This document shows, piece after piece, positions 54,878-64,000 of a stretch of 64,000 bases of DNA. Each line of letters begins with the position of its first letter. Position 1 is the stretch's first letter. The stretch is taken from positions 124,001 to 188,000 of the forward strand of contig JASANG010001564.1 of NCBI GenBank assembly GCA_030248215.1, in the 5' to 3' direction. Made by a program: the position numbers and the translations under genes. This DNA comes from Enoplolaimus lenunculus. Its lineage: Eukaryota; Nematoda; Enoplea; Enoplida; Thoracostomopsidae. Under the pieces are notes generated by a model. It did not search any database. It saw only the letters and a program-made list of their open reading frames with translations, and was not told the origin of the DNA.

Positions 54878-56876
54878 GTAAAATTGTTAGTTTTTTACAT
54901 TTACATGTTCGTTTGTCCGTGTGTATATGTTATCAGAGCTGCACGCTACCCGCGGGTACTCGCGGGTAAACGCGGGCCGGGTAAGGAAACTTTGATGCGA
55001 ATATTCCCGCGGGTATAGAATTTCAAAGTGCACGTAAAAAATTTGTTCATCTTACCCAACCAAGACTTTTCACAGACAAGAATAGGTTGATTCTTTTTTA
55101 CTTAATGGTTTGTTTTGAAAATTACTAATAAACAGTTTTTGTAACATAAATCGAGCGACTGACATCAATGCATTGTAAAATTACACAATTGTATTTAACG
55201 CAGAAGACAAAAGAAGGGCAGGTAAACGCGAGTAGTGGGTATAAGAACTTTGTACGAGTATACCCGCGAATGAAAACATAAAATTTCCCCGTGTAAAGCG
55301 CAGCGCGGGTAAATAACCTTAACCCACTTACACCACTGTCTGCGATATTAGGCGTTAACTGCATAGAATGTTTGCCGATATCATATGTGTCAACATACTT
55401 TGGCGACCCATAATCAAAGATATAGTTTTTAAAATCGAGCAGTGTTAAGTACTATTTTCCATCCTACACTTTAAACTCAGTAAAATTGAAAATAATAAAA
55501 AATCCACTAACGTTAACCAAAAACTAAAATTTTTGGTAAAAACTGTAGTTTTGTTCTTTCCTAAAAAATTAACTTTTTGACTAATTTTGTGAGTGTCAAT
55601 ATTTTACTATCCTAGTTTTTCGTTGGTCGACAGGTTGAGCGGGTCGAAATCAAAGACATTCGACTGCCACAACAACTGACACGAACAATGGCTGCAGAAG
55701 CAGAAGCGGCACGCGACGCTAGAGCTCATGTTATTGCAGCAGAAGGCGAACAACGTGCAAGCAGAATACTTCGAGATGCTGCGATCGTATGTTATTGAAC
55801 AATTTAATAGTGAAGTGAAAACAGCACGGGTGACTCGTTTCTACTATCTGAAACCGTAAACTTAGTTGATTTAAGCTTACGCTAATCCAGCAGCATTAAA
55901 CTAACTATAGATTAACTAAACTAGCAAGTCGATTTACGCTTAAACTCGTTTAAAAATCTTATATATTTCTAGTTTAAACTAAACGTAATGAATTCTTGGA
56001 TACACACATAATTTCTGCGCTATAATTGTTACTTAAAAACTAAAAATAAGTTTAACGTAAACTAGTGTTAAATTTAAAAATATGTTAGTCTCTGTTAAGC
56101 TTACAATTCCAGCTTAGTTAGTACGTCCCAGCCATTTTAGCTTTACTTAAACTAATATTCAAGTTTAGTTAATCTATAATTATAAATACATTGCTCACAA
56201 TGTAATTTAAGCAAATAATGGCCATTAGGTGTATAATTAACATTTGCCTGGCACTCTCGAAAGCACAAAGCTATGCCAGCACTTTAGCTTAAAAATGAAT
56301 CTGAAACTAAGCAAAAGCCACGGCCTAATGCCTAAGCTTCCGCCGGAAGCCACAGCCTCAGCGTGAGCAAGGAGTGTAAAAGAGGCCTTCGGTGCCTAAA
56401 CCTTTGCTCAAAACAAATGAAAAGCTTATGCTTATAATTTTTTTGGTATTGGCCCCGAACGAAATATTAATATTTAGCTAGGGTATAAATGGCTAATTAC
56501 ATAAAACCTATATTTTAAAAATACAAGTATTAGCACCGTGCATCGTATTAGCAGAATCATTCCTTGCGTCACCTTAAATTTGAGAAAAAGAGTCTATAAT
56601 TAATCATTGTTTAAAATTTCATTTTTAAAATTAAATTTCATCTTTTTCCACTTTATGAACTCTATACTTTATCCAAATTTCAGGTATTCGAAGACTCAGC
56701 AGCAATGAATCTTCGCTACTTACAAGCGTTGAACAGTATCGCTGCCGAACGTGACTCAACAATTATATTTCCGATACCGATCAATTTGTTGCCATATCAA
56801 ACACCACAACAACAGCAACAGCAACAACAGCAAAGACAACAAAAACAACTAAAGCAACAACAAAAACATCAGCAGC

Positions 56877-56949
<73 letters not shown>

Positions 56950-57121
56950 TTATCAACAACAATTACAACAATTACAAGCTGCCCAACAACACTTATATGC
57001 TTCTCCGGCTAAATCGAAAATTACAGGAGTGAAATCTACAACATCTCAAATGATTAAACCTCCTGCTCCTACAGGGACGAGCTCACCGGGACATCAAGCA
57101 ACTAAAGAAATGAGCATTTAA
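54326..57121 (+). CDS. STOM: Stomatin-family (SPFH/band 7) protein with polyQ C-terminus, 3 exons, 380 aa
   Basis: Integral membrane scaffold protein of the stomatin family; relatives oligomerise at the inner face of the plasma membrane and modulate ion channels and transporters. Joined exons: 54,326-54,877, 55,634-55,786, 56,684-57,121. Residues 22-50 form the hydrophobic hairpin with the conserved central proline (P43), flanked by C26 and C49 as possible palmitoylation sites. [19 protein letters not shown] opens the band-7 domain, then [38 protein letters not shown] and [20 protein letters not shown]. The C-terminal oligomerisation part [19 protein letters not shown] is intact. Family members are usually about 280-290 aa; here some 100 residues, mostly glutamine, are added after LLPYQTP. 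The ATG context is AAAATGG. It could be named stomatin or stomatin-like; the close match favours stomatin proper. Confidence 0.96.
54934..55338. mobile_element. Possible hAT-like MITE in stomatin intron 1
   Basis: Left CAGAGCTGCACGCTACCCGC with GCGGGTACTCGCGGGTAAAC, right in reverse CAGTGGTGTAAGTGGGTTAA then TTACCCGCGC. The flanking octamers agree at only 5 of 8. The GCGGGTA units at both ends are opposed. Confidence 0.5.
55634..55786 (+). CDS. STOM: Stomatin exon 2
   Basis: 51 codons, [20 protein letters not shown] through [20 protein letters not shown] to ILRDAAI. This is the most conserved helical segment of stomatins. Acceptor GACAG, donor GTATGT, phase 0. Confidence 0.96.
55787..56683. 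other. Stomatin intron 2
   Basis: 897 bp, AT-rich, with many scattered AAACTAGTTTA-like motifs at 55,860-56,170 that look like low-complexity drift. A small block of AAGCCACGGCCTAATGCC and GGAAGCCACAGCCTCAGC lies at 56,315-56,365. Nothing else seen. Confidence 0.6.
56684..57121 (+). CDS. STOM: Stomatin exon 3 with polyglutamine tract
   Basis: 145 codons and [23 protein letters not shown] completes the family homology. From about residue 277 the protein becomes Gln-rich; the longest pure run is 26 Gln (56,870-56,947), coded almost only by CAA. A tail of about 57 residues rich in Ser, Thr, Pro and Lys follows and ends KEMSI. Acceptor TTTCAG. Confidence 0.94.
56805..56985 (+). repeat. CAA/CAG trinucleotide repeat coding polyglutamine
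   Basis: Interrupted CAA/CAG repeat in frame in stomatin exon 3; the pure core is 26 triplets at 56,870-56,947, likely variable in length between individuals. Confidence 0.9.
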
Positions 57122-57193
57122 AGAGTTTATCCAGAAGTGGGTCTTTTTTCTGTTATGCCCCCTCAAGCTAGGATTTGGTCAATGTTGGCCGCA

Positions 57194-57604
57194 CTGTAGT
57201 GACCGAATAACAGAGGGAGGAAATAATAAAACTCTGGTCCCTATTTCTAGTGTGAATAAAATAGGCACCTATTTCGACAATAGAGACCGCATTTGAATAG
57301 AGTCCAAAATATTTAGAGCCCCCATATTGCAAATTACCCTATATTACGATTACGCAAATGCCTGATGCACCAAATATAAGTTACACCCGAATTCGAATTA
57401 CACAACAAAGTATATGTTAGCTATACTCATATAGCAGTGTATTCAAGTTTTAAAATCATATTCCGAATATAAAGTAGTAAAAGCAATAGTCAGTGGTATA
57501 AAAATGAAAGATGTGGAGTCCAAAAAAATAAGGAAGTCGTTGGGTTGAAAACAAACACCCTCTGAAGAGACGAAATAAATATCTCAGTTACCGGTCACTT
57601 ACAG
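57194..57604. mobile_element. TACTGTAGTGACC family element in the stomatin 3' region
   Basis: Left CTGTAGTGACCGAATAACAG, right in reverse CTGTAAGTGACCGGTAACTG. Starts 73 bp after the stomatin stop codon. It contains AATAAA at 57,255-57,260, the first such signal downstream of the stop. Confidence 0.7.
57255..57260 (+). terminator. Candidate poly(A) signal AATAAA for stomatin
   Basis: First AATAAA on the plus strand after the stop codon (134 bp downstream); it lies within the MITE at 57,194-57,604. No use of it is shown by the sequence alone. Confidence 0.4.
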
Positions 57605-57650
57605 TGCAACAACAACAACAGCAACAACAACAGCATCATTCTTTCCAACT
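57605..57650 (+). repeat. Second CAA/CAG tract directly after the MITE
   Basis: CAACAACAACAACAGCAACA and a further CAACAACAG, then CATCAT. In one frame it reads nine Gln and two His, then SFQLFWNPSNVENTNRSKLI and a stop. It may be a remnant or alternative end of the stomatin polyQ region. Confidence 0.55.
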
Positions 57651-57876
57651 GTTTTGGAATCCTTCCAACGTCGAAAACACAAATCGATCGAAATTGATTT
57701 AAACAAGGGTGACCCCAAAGAAAAAAAACTGAAAAATACATTTTGCCTTTGGTATTGTCAACATATCGGACGGTGGTTATTCAGCCCCACACACAAAATT
57801 CATTGTCTGTTTTATGTGATCTCGTCTCGCTTGTGCGGTTTTTTGGTTCCCCTATGTGAGATCTTTTTAGTACCTA

Positions 57877-58088
57877 CACAGCAAAAAATGGTGAGTCAAA
57901 TTGACTCTCTCCGAAATAGGCTCTACGGGACTACACAAACTGAGTCAAATTCGACTCCGCCAGAGTCAAACATGCGACTCAGTGAATAGAATTTGACTCT
58001 GCCGGAGTCGAATTTTGACTCAGTTTGTGTAGTCCCGTAGAGCCTATTTCGGAGAGAGAGTCAATTTGACTCACCATTTTGTGCAGTG
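57877..58088. mobile_element. Near-perfect fold-back MITE, copy 1
   Basis: About 100-bp arms that are almost exact inverted copies: GTGAGTCAAATTGACTCTCT and GGCTCTACGGGACTACACAA on the left return reversed on the right, around a loop of roughly 15 bases. The element is flanked by TA on both sides, fitting a Tc1/mariner-derived MITE. Confidence 0.85.
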
Positions 58089-58237
58089 TAAAAGGGTCAT
58101 TTTCTTAAATCGTAAGCATCAAGTGATCACGTGACGCAGTAAAAAGCTCAAAGTTGCAAAAAATTTTCAAAATCTAACTATTTTAGGCCAAACGCAGGCA
58201 CGCAGGCGCATAACGAAAAAAAACTGAAACAATGGTA

Positions 58238-58440
58238 CATTGCAAAAAGACAAATTGACTCTCCCCGAAATAGGCACTACGGGACTACAAAAAACTGAGT
58301 CAAAATCGACTCCGCCACAGTCAAACGTGCGACTCAGCCAGTCGATTTTGACTTCGGCGGAGTTGAATTTGACTCAGTTTGTCTAGTCTGATAGAGCCTA
58401 TATTTGTGAGAGTCAACTTGACTGACAATTTTTGGCAGTG
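58238..58440. mobile_element. Fold-back MITE, copy 2
   Basis: Same family as 57,877-58,088, more diverged: CATTGCAAAAAGACAAATTG at the left, ACAATTTTTGGCAGTG at the right, with GACTCCGCCACAGTC near the loop. TA on both sides. Confidence 0.82.
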
Positions 58441-58610
58441 TACAATGTTTGACGACACAGAGGTTGCTGTAATGTAATATAAAGTGTACAAGCCACGGTG
58501 GCGGTTCCTATTTTTAAGTCAGACAACTCAGTGTATTTTCCAGTGTTCAAAAAATTGTGTGTGTAGAGTGACATGGTGTTTTAAAATAAAACCAAAGCGT
58601 TAGAATTAGT

Positions 58611-58748
58611 TAACCATTGTATCGGCCACGGCTGTGACATTAGTATAAGCAAAGCTTAACCTAAACCTAATCCCAAGCAGAAAATAGTATAAAGCTTAAG
58701 AGTACACAATAGCAATACCACAGACTGCCCCTGAGTTATGCATGGGCC
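58611..58748. mobile_element. TTAGGC-family hAT-like MITE, short, 7/8 TSD
   Basis: Interior ACCTAAACCTAATCCCAAGC and AAAATAGTATAAAGCTTAAG; right end CATGGGCC. Flanks GAATTAGT and CAATTAGT differ at one base. Confidence 0.6.
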
Positions 58749-59205
58749 CAATTAGTATTAGCTTACTATCAGGCTTCGGATACTCTAAATATTTGGTTCG
58801 GTGCCGTCTGTCTGCGGGAAGTGAGTAAACTAGAATTTTTTTAATTTCTAATTGTGTCTGTGGAACCTCTGTATATTCAAAAAGTATAGCCACCCCTATA
58901 GCTTGTGCTTAGTGTTAAGCTCAGACCTACGCCTGGACTTCTGCTTTGCGTTCGGGATTCGTTCATTTACATAAGTACGAATGACTGCTAGTTATCGTTG
59001 AACTTTACTGAATAACCGTGTTCAATGTAAATGTAGCATAAATTGTGAATTTTCATATTCTAAACGCGAATGCAAACATTTGGTAATGAGAATATCGGGA
59101 TGCTAAATTACTACCTAATGTAACGCGAAGAATTTTGCTTCATGGGTCATGCTGTATAGAACTGGCACATGCACCTTTAGACTTGATAGTCATGTATCTG
59201 CTATA

Positions 59206-59345
59206 CAGGCCCGTAGCCATCCGGGCCTGTAGCCAAGAGGCCAGGGGAGGCTCAGCCCCACATGGAAAATTTTGCCTTCTCCTGAAAAATTTTCAACCTT
59301 GCTTGCAAGTCAGTGAAACCCTTATATGCCCATCCTGAAATATTT
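59206..59345. mobile_element. CAGGCCCGTAGCCAAGAGG family, right end missing
   Basis: CAGGCCCGTAGCC at 59,206 and again GGGCCTGTAGCCAAGAGG at 59,221, then AATTTTCAACCTTGCTTGCA. No right terminal repeat found. Confidence 0.55.
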
Positions 59346-60166
59346 TGTAGTTCAAAGTTTTCAACGCAATACAACTGCCGGAAAGCATATTGTGGATACT
59401 GCGCAATTGCTCCTTTAGTCAAACGGGCATATCGCAACGGTAGAAATATGAATATTCCATATTTAGAAATTGTTTCTAAAAACGCTATTTCAAACGCTTT
59501 CCGCTATTCAAACGGTATCTTTCGAAATATGTTTTTAAATAAAGTTACTTTAAAATAAATCGCTAGCACAACAAATCTACTATTTTAGCATCAATACAAA
59601 ACGCTTTTTCAAGAGTACGAAAAGGGTTTCCATACAAATCATCCGCAGTTTAAACCGAAGGTTGAAATGGAAATCAATTTTCCGAGCGAAAAGGCAGACC
59701 TATTTAATTTTTAGACTGAATTCCATTACTTTAAACTTTTTAATTTTGAGGGAGGCGAGGGCTATTCGCACAGTAGAACGCTAGATCCACTGTGTTTTAG
59801 TTTTGCTGCTATATATACTAGCTAAAGCTGAGTTAGCTCAGTGCCTAAACTTAAGTTTGTTTTCATAAAAGGAACAATAACTTGCCAATACTGTTTGCCT
59901 AGGCAAACCATATATAATTGCTAAAATGCAAACACGTGCAATTTGATATCTACTAGAAACTAAAATAGTATGCAAATTTTATATTAATATTTATGTTGTA
60001 AATTTGTCCGTGTTTGTTTAGTCGACGGTGTTCGTGATTCGGAAAAATATTACTAAAGCTAACGCAGTACCGTGCAAAGCCGTTCACGAAAATTTCAGCG
60101 GCAATTACTGTAAATCTCGAACCAATGATCATGATGAATACAACCGTTTCACAGTTCAGATTTTTC

Positions 60167-61014
60167 AGGTAGAAACACTGCCTAAAGGTACTGCCTTAAG
60201 GTGGGTAACTCGTTATTATAGGTAGAAACACTGCCTAAAGGTACTGCCTTAAGGTGGGTAACTCGTTGTCATAGGTAGAAACACGGCCTGAAGGTACTGC
60301 CTTAAAGTGGGTAACTCGTTATCATAGGTAGAAACACTGCCTAAAGGTACTGCCTTAAGGTGGGTAACTCGTTATCATAGGTAGAAACACGGCCTGAAGG
60401 TACTGCCTTAAAGTGGGTAACTCGTTATCATAGGTAGAAACACTGCCTAAAGGTACTGCCTTAAGGTGGGTAACTCGTTATCATAGGTAGAAACACTGCC
60501 TGAAGGTACTGCCTTAAGGTGGGTAACTCGTTATCATAGGTAGAAACACTGCCTAAAGGTACTGCCTTAAGGTGGGTAACTCGTTATCATAGGTAGAAAC
60601 ACTGCCTACAGGTACTGCCTAAAGGTGGGTAACTCGTTATCATAGGTAGAAACACTGCCTACAGGTACTGCCTAAAGGTGGGTAACTCGTTATCATAGGT
60701 AGAAACACTGCCTAAAGGTACTGCCTTAAGGTGGGTAACTCGTTATCATAGGTAGAAACACTGCCTAAAGGTACTGCCTTAAGGTGGGTAACTCGTTATC
60801 ATAGGTAGAAACACTGCCTACAGGTACTGCCTAAAGGTGGGTAACTCGTTATCATAGGTAGAAACACTGCCTAAAGGTACTGCCTTAAAGTGGGTAACTC
60901 GTTATCATAGGTAGAAACACTGCCTACAGGTACTGCCTTAAAGTGGGTAACTCGTTATCATAGGTAGAAACACTGCCTACAGGTACTGCCTAAAGGTGGG
61001 TAACTCGTTATCAT
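60167..61014 (+). repeat. 53-bp minisatellite, 16 copies
   Basis: The unit begins AGGTAGAAACACTGCCTAAA, continues GGTACTGCCTTAAGGTGGGT and ends AACTCGTTATCAT. Copies start every 53 bases from 60,167 to 60,962. Three sequence variants are mixed: CCTAAAGG/CCTTAAGG, CCTGAAGG/CCTTAAAG and CCTACAGG/CCTAAAGG. The open frame over the first unit is accidental. Confidence 0.95.
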
Positions 61015-61345
61015 TTGCCAATTTTTTTCTGAGAACCAATATTTTGGTCGTTTGTTGGAGTGAACCGTCACCTATTTAAATCCGAGTTGCGCGTGACACG
61101 CGACTACTTTCAAGTTATCGCGGGTCAGCTAACAAGAAATTTCAGACGTGGGTATAGCGCGGGAAAGAAAATTATATTTGCTCGGATCAAGCGCTGGCCG
61201 GGTAACACATCTTTTATCCATTTTACATCTCAGATTCAAATTTCTCGGTACGCCCCTGGTGCCCGATTTATGTTAACATTTTGAACCAGTGTAGCGAATG
61301 AGAAAATGGATCATTCGCCTACTTAATATGCAAGGTGGCACAACA

Positions 61346-61348
<3 letters not shown>

Positions 61349-61382
<34 letters not shown>
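61349..61382. repeat. (TA)n microsatellite
   Basis: Uninterrupted alternating TA of about 34 bases. Confidence 0.9.
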
Positions 61383-61385
<3 letters not shown>

Positions 61386-61604
61386 CCGGTATTTGTCGTC
61401 TTTCCACCATTCTCTGATATACCTGTGTTTCAAATTTGAACACGCCTCCGGTTCTTCTGAATATATATTTTAGTTTTAAATTGCAGCATTTAGTAGTATT
61501 AATCACGATATTAAATATATATATGCGTTTGTCGCGTGATAAGCCCCATGTCTTCTTGTTTTCTATAAAAGCTCATGTTTGTTTGCGCAGTAGTACAACA
61601 GTTT

Positions 61605-61884
61605 TGGTTGCGGCATACTTTTGCTGACGTCCGGCGCCGTCCGGCGTCGCGTGCGTTGCCGTCCGTCACCGAGCGGTAGCGTACGCAAATAAGCGACGTA
61701 CGATAACCTATGGTACGAACGGCGACGGACGGCGCTGTACGGGTGACGGACGGTGGCAGATGGCGCCTTACGGATGACGGACGATGACGGACGGCGCCGT
61801 GCGAGTGACGGACAGTGACAGACGGCGCCGTATGGGTGACGCATGGAGACGGGCGATGCCGGACGTCGAGTTATAGCGCAACCC
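61605..61884. mobile_element. Fold-back MITE, GGCGCC/GTGACGG family (copy E)
   Basis: Left TGGTTGCGGCATACTTTT, right in reverse GGGTTGCGCTATAACTCG, TAA after the right end. The left half has CGCCGTCCGGCGTCGCGTGC, the right half repeats of GTGACGGACGGTGGC and GCGCCGT. Confidence 0.72.
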
Positions 61885-62639
61885 TAAAGCTTTATGGACC
61901 ATTCACAATTGCAAACATACATAATAACAACACAAACACATATATACAATAATTATGTATTTTACTGAATTTTTTATAGTCATGGGCATGAGTATTTTTT
62001 CATATCAGAATATCCGTCGGATATCTATCCGGATAGATCAGAAGTTAAATTTCCAGTTTCGGGTTTCCGAAACTCGATTTTGCGTTTTCTGGATTCCGAA
62101 CCTCAATTTTCATTTCTTAAGCATATAGTTTAACTTGTTGCATAAAGAAAAGTATCTTGACCCACAAGCTGATTGCTATGAACGTAAAAACACACAATAC
62201 TAAAAATAATTAATGAGCAACTGGTTCAATAGTGCTGGGTATTCGCCTTCGAAGATGGCCACTGACTAATAAATACTTCCGTTGGCCACCTGAATATGAG
62301 TTGAATTGGTTTGTCTCCGTTTGTTTTGTACCACTGCAACAGAGATTTTATCGAATATCACCCTTTACTCGAACTATATAGACGTGAGTCGTTTTAAGCC
62401 CAAGCAACAAACCACATTGAAATATCGCACAAACATCAGCTCATTTTGAAACGCAATTTTTCACCGAAAATGTTTCTGAGGAGAAAAATTGTAAGGTGCC
62501 GACCTTATCATTTTTTGCAAAAAAAATCCGGAGGGGGAAAATTGTAAGGTAGGGACCTTAACATTTTTCACAAAAACCTTTCTACAGGAGAAAAATTGTA
62601 CTTAAGGTACGGACATTACCATTTTGTCACAACAAATAT

Positions 62640-62707
62640 CTGACTTAACTGGGGACTCAAAATGGTAACCCCACTCTTATTACCACCTCTTAGTCGAGTC
62701 ACTACAG
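62640..62707. mobile_element. Fragment of TACTGTAGTGACC family
   Basis: GGGGACTCAAAATGGTAACC then TAGTCGAGTCACTACAG next to TA: the right end of the family only. Confidence 0.6.
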
Positions 62708-62737
62708 TACCGATCTCGTTTTTAGGCACTGTATTTC

Positions 62738-62939
62738 TGCCCATGTTACTTTAAGGGGTGTCCAGCATTCTGATGGGTCTAAAAAAGAGTAGGTTTTGAT
62801 TCTAGATTGCATTTTTTGCTTAGGCTTAGGCTTAAGCTTAGGCTTAGGCTTAGGAACTCATTGTTGCAACGCTTAGGCTTAGGCTTAGGCTTAAGAATAC
62901 ATTTAATCTACTGTTACGCCCCTTAAAGTAACATTGGCC
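62738..62939. mobile_element. TTAGGC-bearing hAT-like MITE
   Basis: Left GCCCATGTTACTTTAAGGGG, right in reverse GGCCAATGTTACTTTAAGGG, a long near-perfect terminal repeat. Interior TTAGGCTTAGGCTTAAGC and TTAGGCTTAGGCTTAGG. Flanks agree at 5 of 8. Confidence 0.75.
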
Positions 62940-63453
62940 GGTATGGCCATCAAACGAACAAAGTATAAATAAATACAAAAGACTTTAACCCAGGTTTCGC
63001 ATTTTCACTAAAGCAATTTGGAGTAATTAGAACGTTGCTACTGACTGACGTACTGAAAAGTTTTGAACATCAAATCGAAATACATTTTAAGATAATTGCA
63101 GGATTTTAGCTTCAACAATTAAGTCGTTTTGGTGATTTTCGTCGCTGATTACCAAATTACAACTTGCAAACCAGAAACCAGTAAACTTTGACCGTAAATC
63201 TTTTGCGTGCACGGGCGTGGCGGATCCAGAAATTTATAATAAGGGTCGCATATTACGAAGGTGTCTCAACAGAATTGCATAAGAAAATTTTCACAAGTAA
63301 CGCAAGACACTAGATATTTTAAGTAAAATTTGTCTGATTTTCAAACAAAGGTGTAAATTATAGTTTTTACCAGTTTTTTGACTTAAAATTTTTCTAACGA
63401 AGAGCGTTAGCCCATACTAATCTGTCAGATCTTTACGTTTCTATACTGTATGC

Positions 63454-63649
63454 GGCCCATACAAAGATCATGGGCGGAATGCTATTCAATACGACTGGAA
63501 TAGAGTAAGTGTGTTAGCTTTAGACTAATTTTTTGATTAGGCTTTGGTTTTAGTCTTAGGTGTAAGCTCATTTTACGCTTAGACTTAGGCTTAGGCATGG
63601 GAATATGCTTAGACTACCGTTCCACCCCAGTTCTATATATACATTGGCT
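63454..63649. mobile_element. TTAGGC-bearing hAT-like MITE, perfect 8-bp TSD
   Basis: Left GGCCCATACAAAGATCATGG, right TATATATACATTGGCT. Flanked by identical CTGTATGC at 63,446-63,453 and 63,650-63,657, the best evidence that this family is hAT-like. Interior TTAGACTTAGGCTTAGGC. Confidence 0.85.
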
Positions 63650-64000
63650 CTGTATGCAGATATATCAATCTTCGAGTTTTTCTTAATTTTAATTTGTTTA
63701 CAAACCAATTTGTTTCAGTTGAAGTTGAGCATACCTTATTAATTGGTGGTGTGACTGTACTTGACAGTTCACGTATAGGGAGTATAGGCCTGAAAGTATA
63801 GCTAAGAGATTTGGCTATAATTTGAGTTTAAATTTTACGTTTTGTGTGAAAAGCAGTATGAGTAAGTAACTGCAGATGGACAGAAAAGTAAACTTTCATG
63901 CAAACGCCAAACTTTCATGCAAACGCCTGTGTAAATTCTATGTCAACGTATCGCGAGTCAGAAACTATTTTCCCGTTCAACTGAACGTGGGTGCTTCCAG

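Noticed and set aside
57654-57989. 111-codon plus-strand frame downstream of stomatin
   Set aside because: It runs into the arm of a fold-back MITE and shows no known domain.
60167-61014. CRISPR array or coding tandem repeat
   Set aside because: Units are contiguous without variable spacers, and the frames over them are broken; it is an ordinary minisatellite in animal DNA.

Overview
The window is animal nuclear DNA, AT-rich and intron-rich, with two host genes in head-to-head (divergent) orientation separated by about 27 kb of repeat-filled sequence. Conserved GT-AG introns, long stretches of non-coding DNA, a multi-domain laminin and a great load of short DNA transposons point to an invertebrate metazoan. 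The sequence alone does not fix the phylum. No rRNA, clear tRNA, CRISPR or prokaryote-type operon is present, and I saw no LTR element, provirus, Polinton or toxin gene.

Region 1 (about 246-27,014, minus strand) is the 5' two-fifths to half of a laminin alpha-chain gene of the alpha-1/alpha-2 class. I could place 33 coding exons. All junctions use GT-AG sites and all keep frame, giving 1,594 codons plus 2 nt. They encode a signal peptide, the laminin N-terminal (LN) domain, four LEa repeats, a first L4 domain (IVb), the LEb array, a second L4 domain (IVa) and the start of LEc. The coiled-coil region and the LG domains lie beyond base 1. Against my memory of human laminin alpha-2, the LEb array has two extra LE repeats. 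Two neighbouring exon pairs (19+20 and 21+22) with matching phases and near-identical lengths look like the duplication responsible.

Region 2 is intron 3 of that gene (16,541-25,671, 9.1 kb, inside the LN domain) plus the intergenic block 27,015-54,325. These hold no gene I can support. They carry several families of non-autonomous DNA elements. Among them are hAT-like MITEs with 8-bp target duplications (19,729-20,449, 21,331-21,622 and 15,861-16,102 are perfect). A second hAT-like family has TTAGGC-rich interiors. A fold-back family is built of GGCGCC/GTGACGGA units. Another family has TACTGTAGTGACC ends. A pearl/HINE-like element has about 155-175 bp core repeats followed by an ACGG/ACAG microsatellite.

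Region 3 (54,326-57,121, plus strand) is a complete three-exon stomatin-family gene (380 aa) with a membrane hairpin, a full SPFH/band-7 domain and an unusual polyglutamine-rich C-terminal extension. A MITE begins 73 bp after its stop codon and supplies the first AATAAA.

Region 4 (57,122-64,000) holds more repeats: two nearly self-complementary fold-back elements, a 16-copy 53-bp minisatellite, a TA microsatellite and further MITEs. The two genes are not expected to act in one pathway: one makes a secreted basement-membrane chain, the other a membrane scaffold protein.
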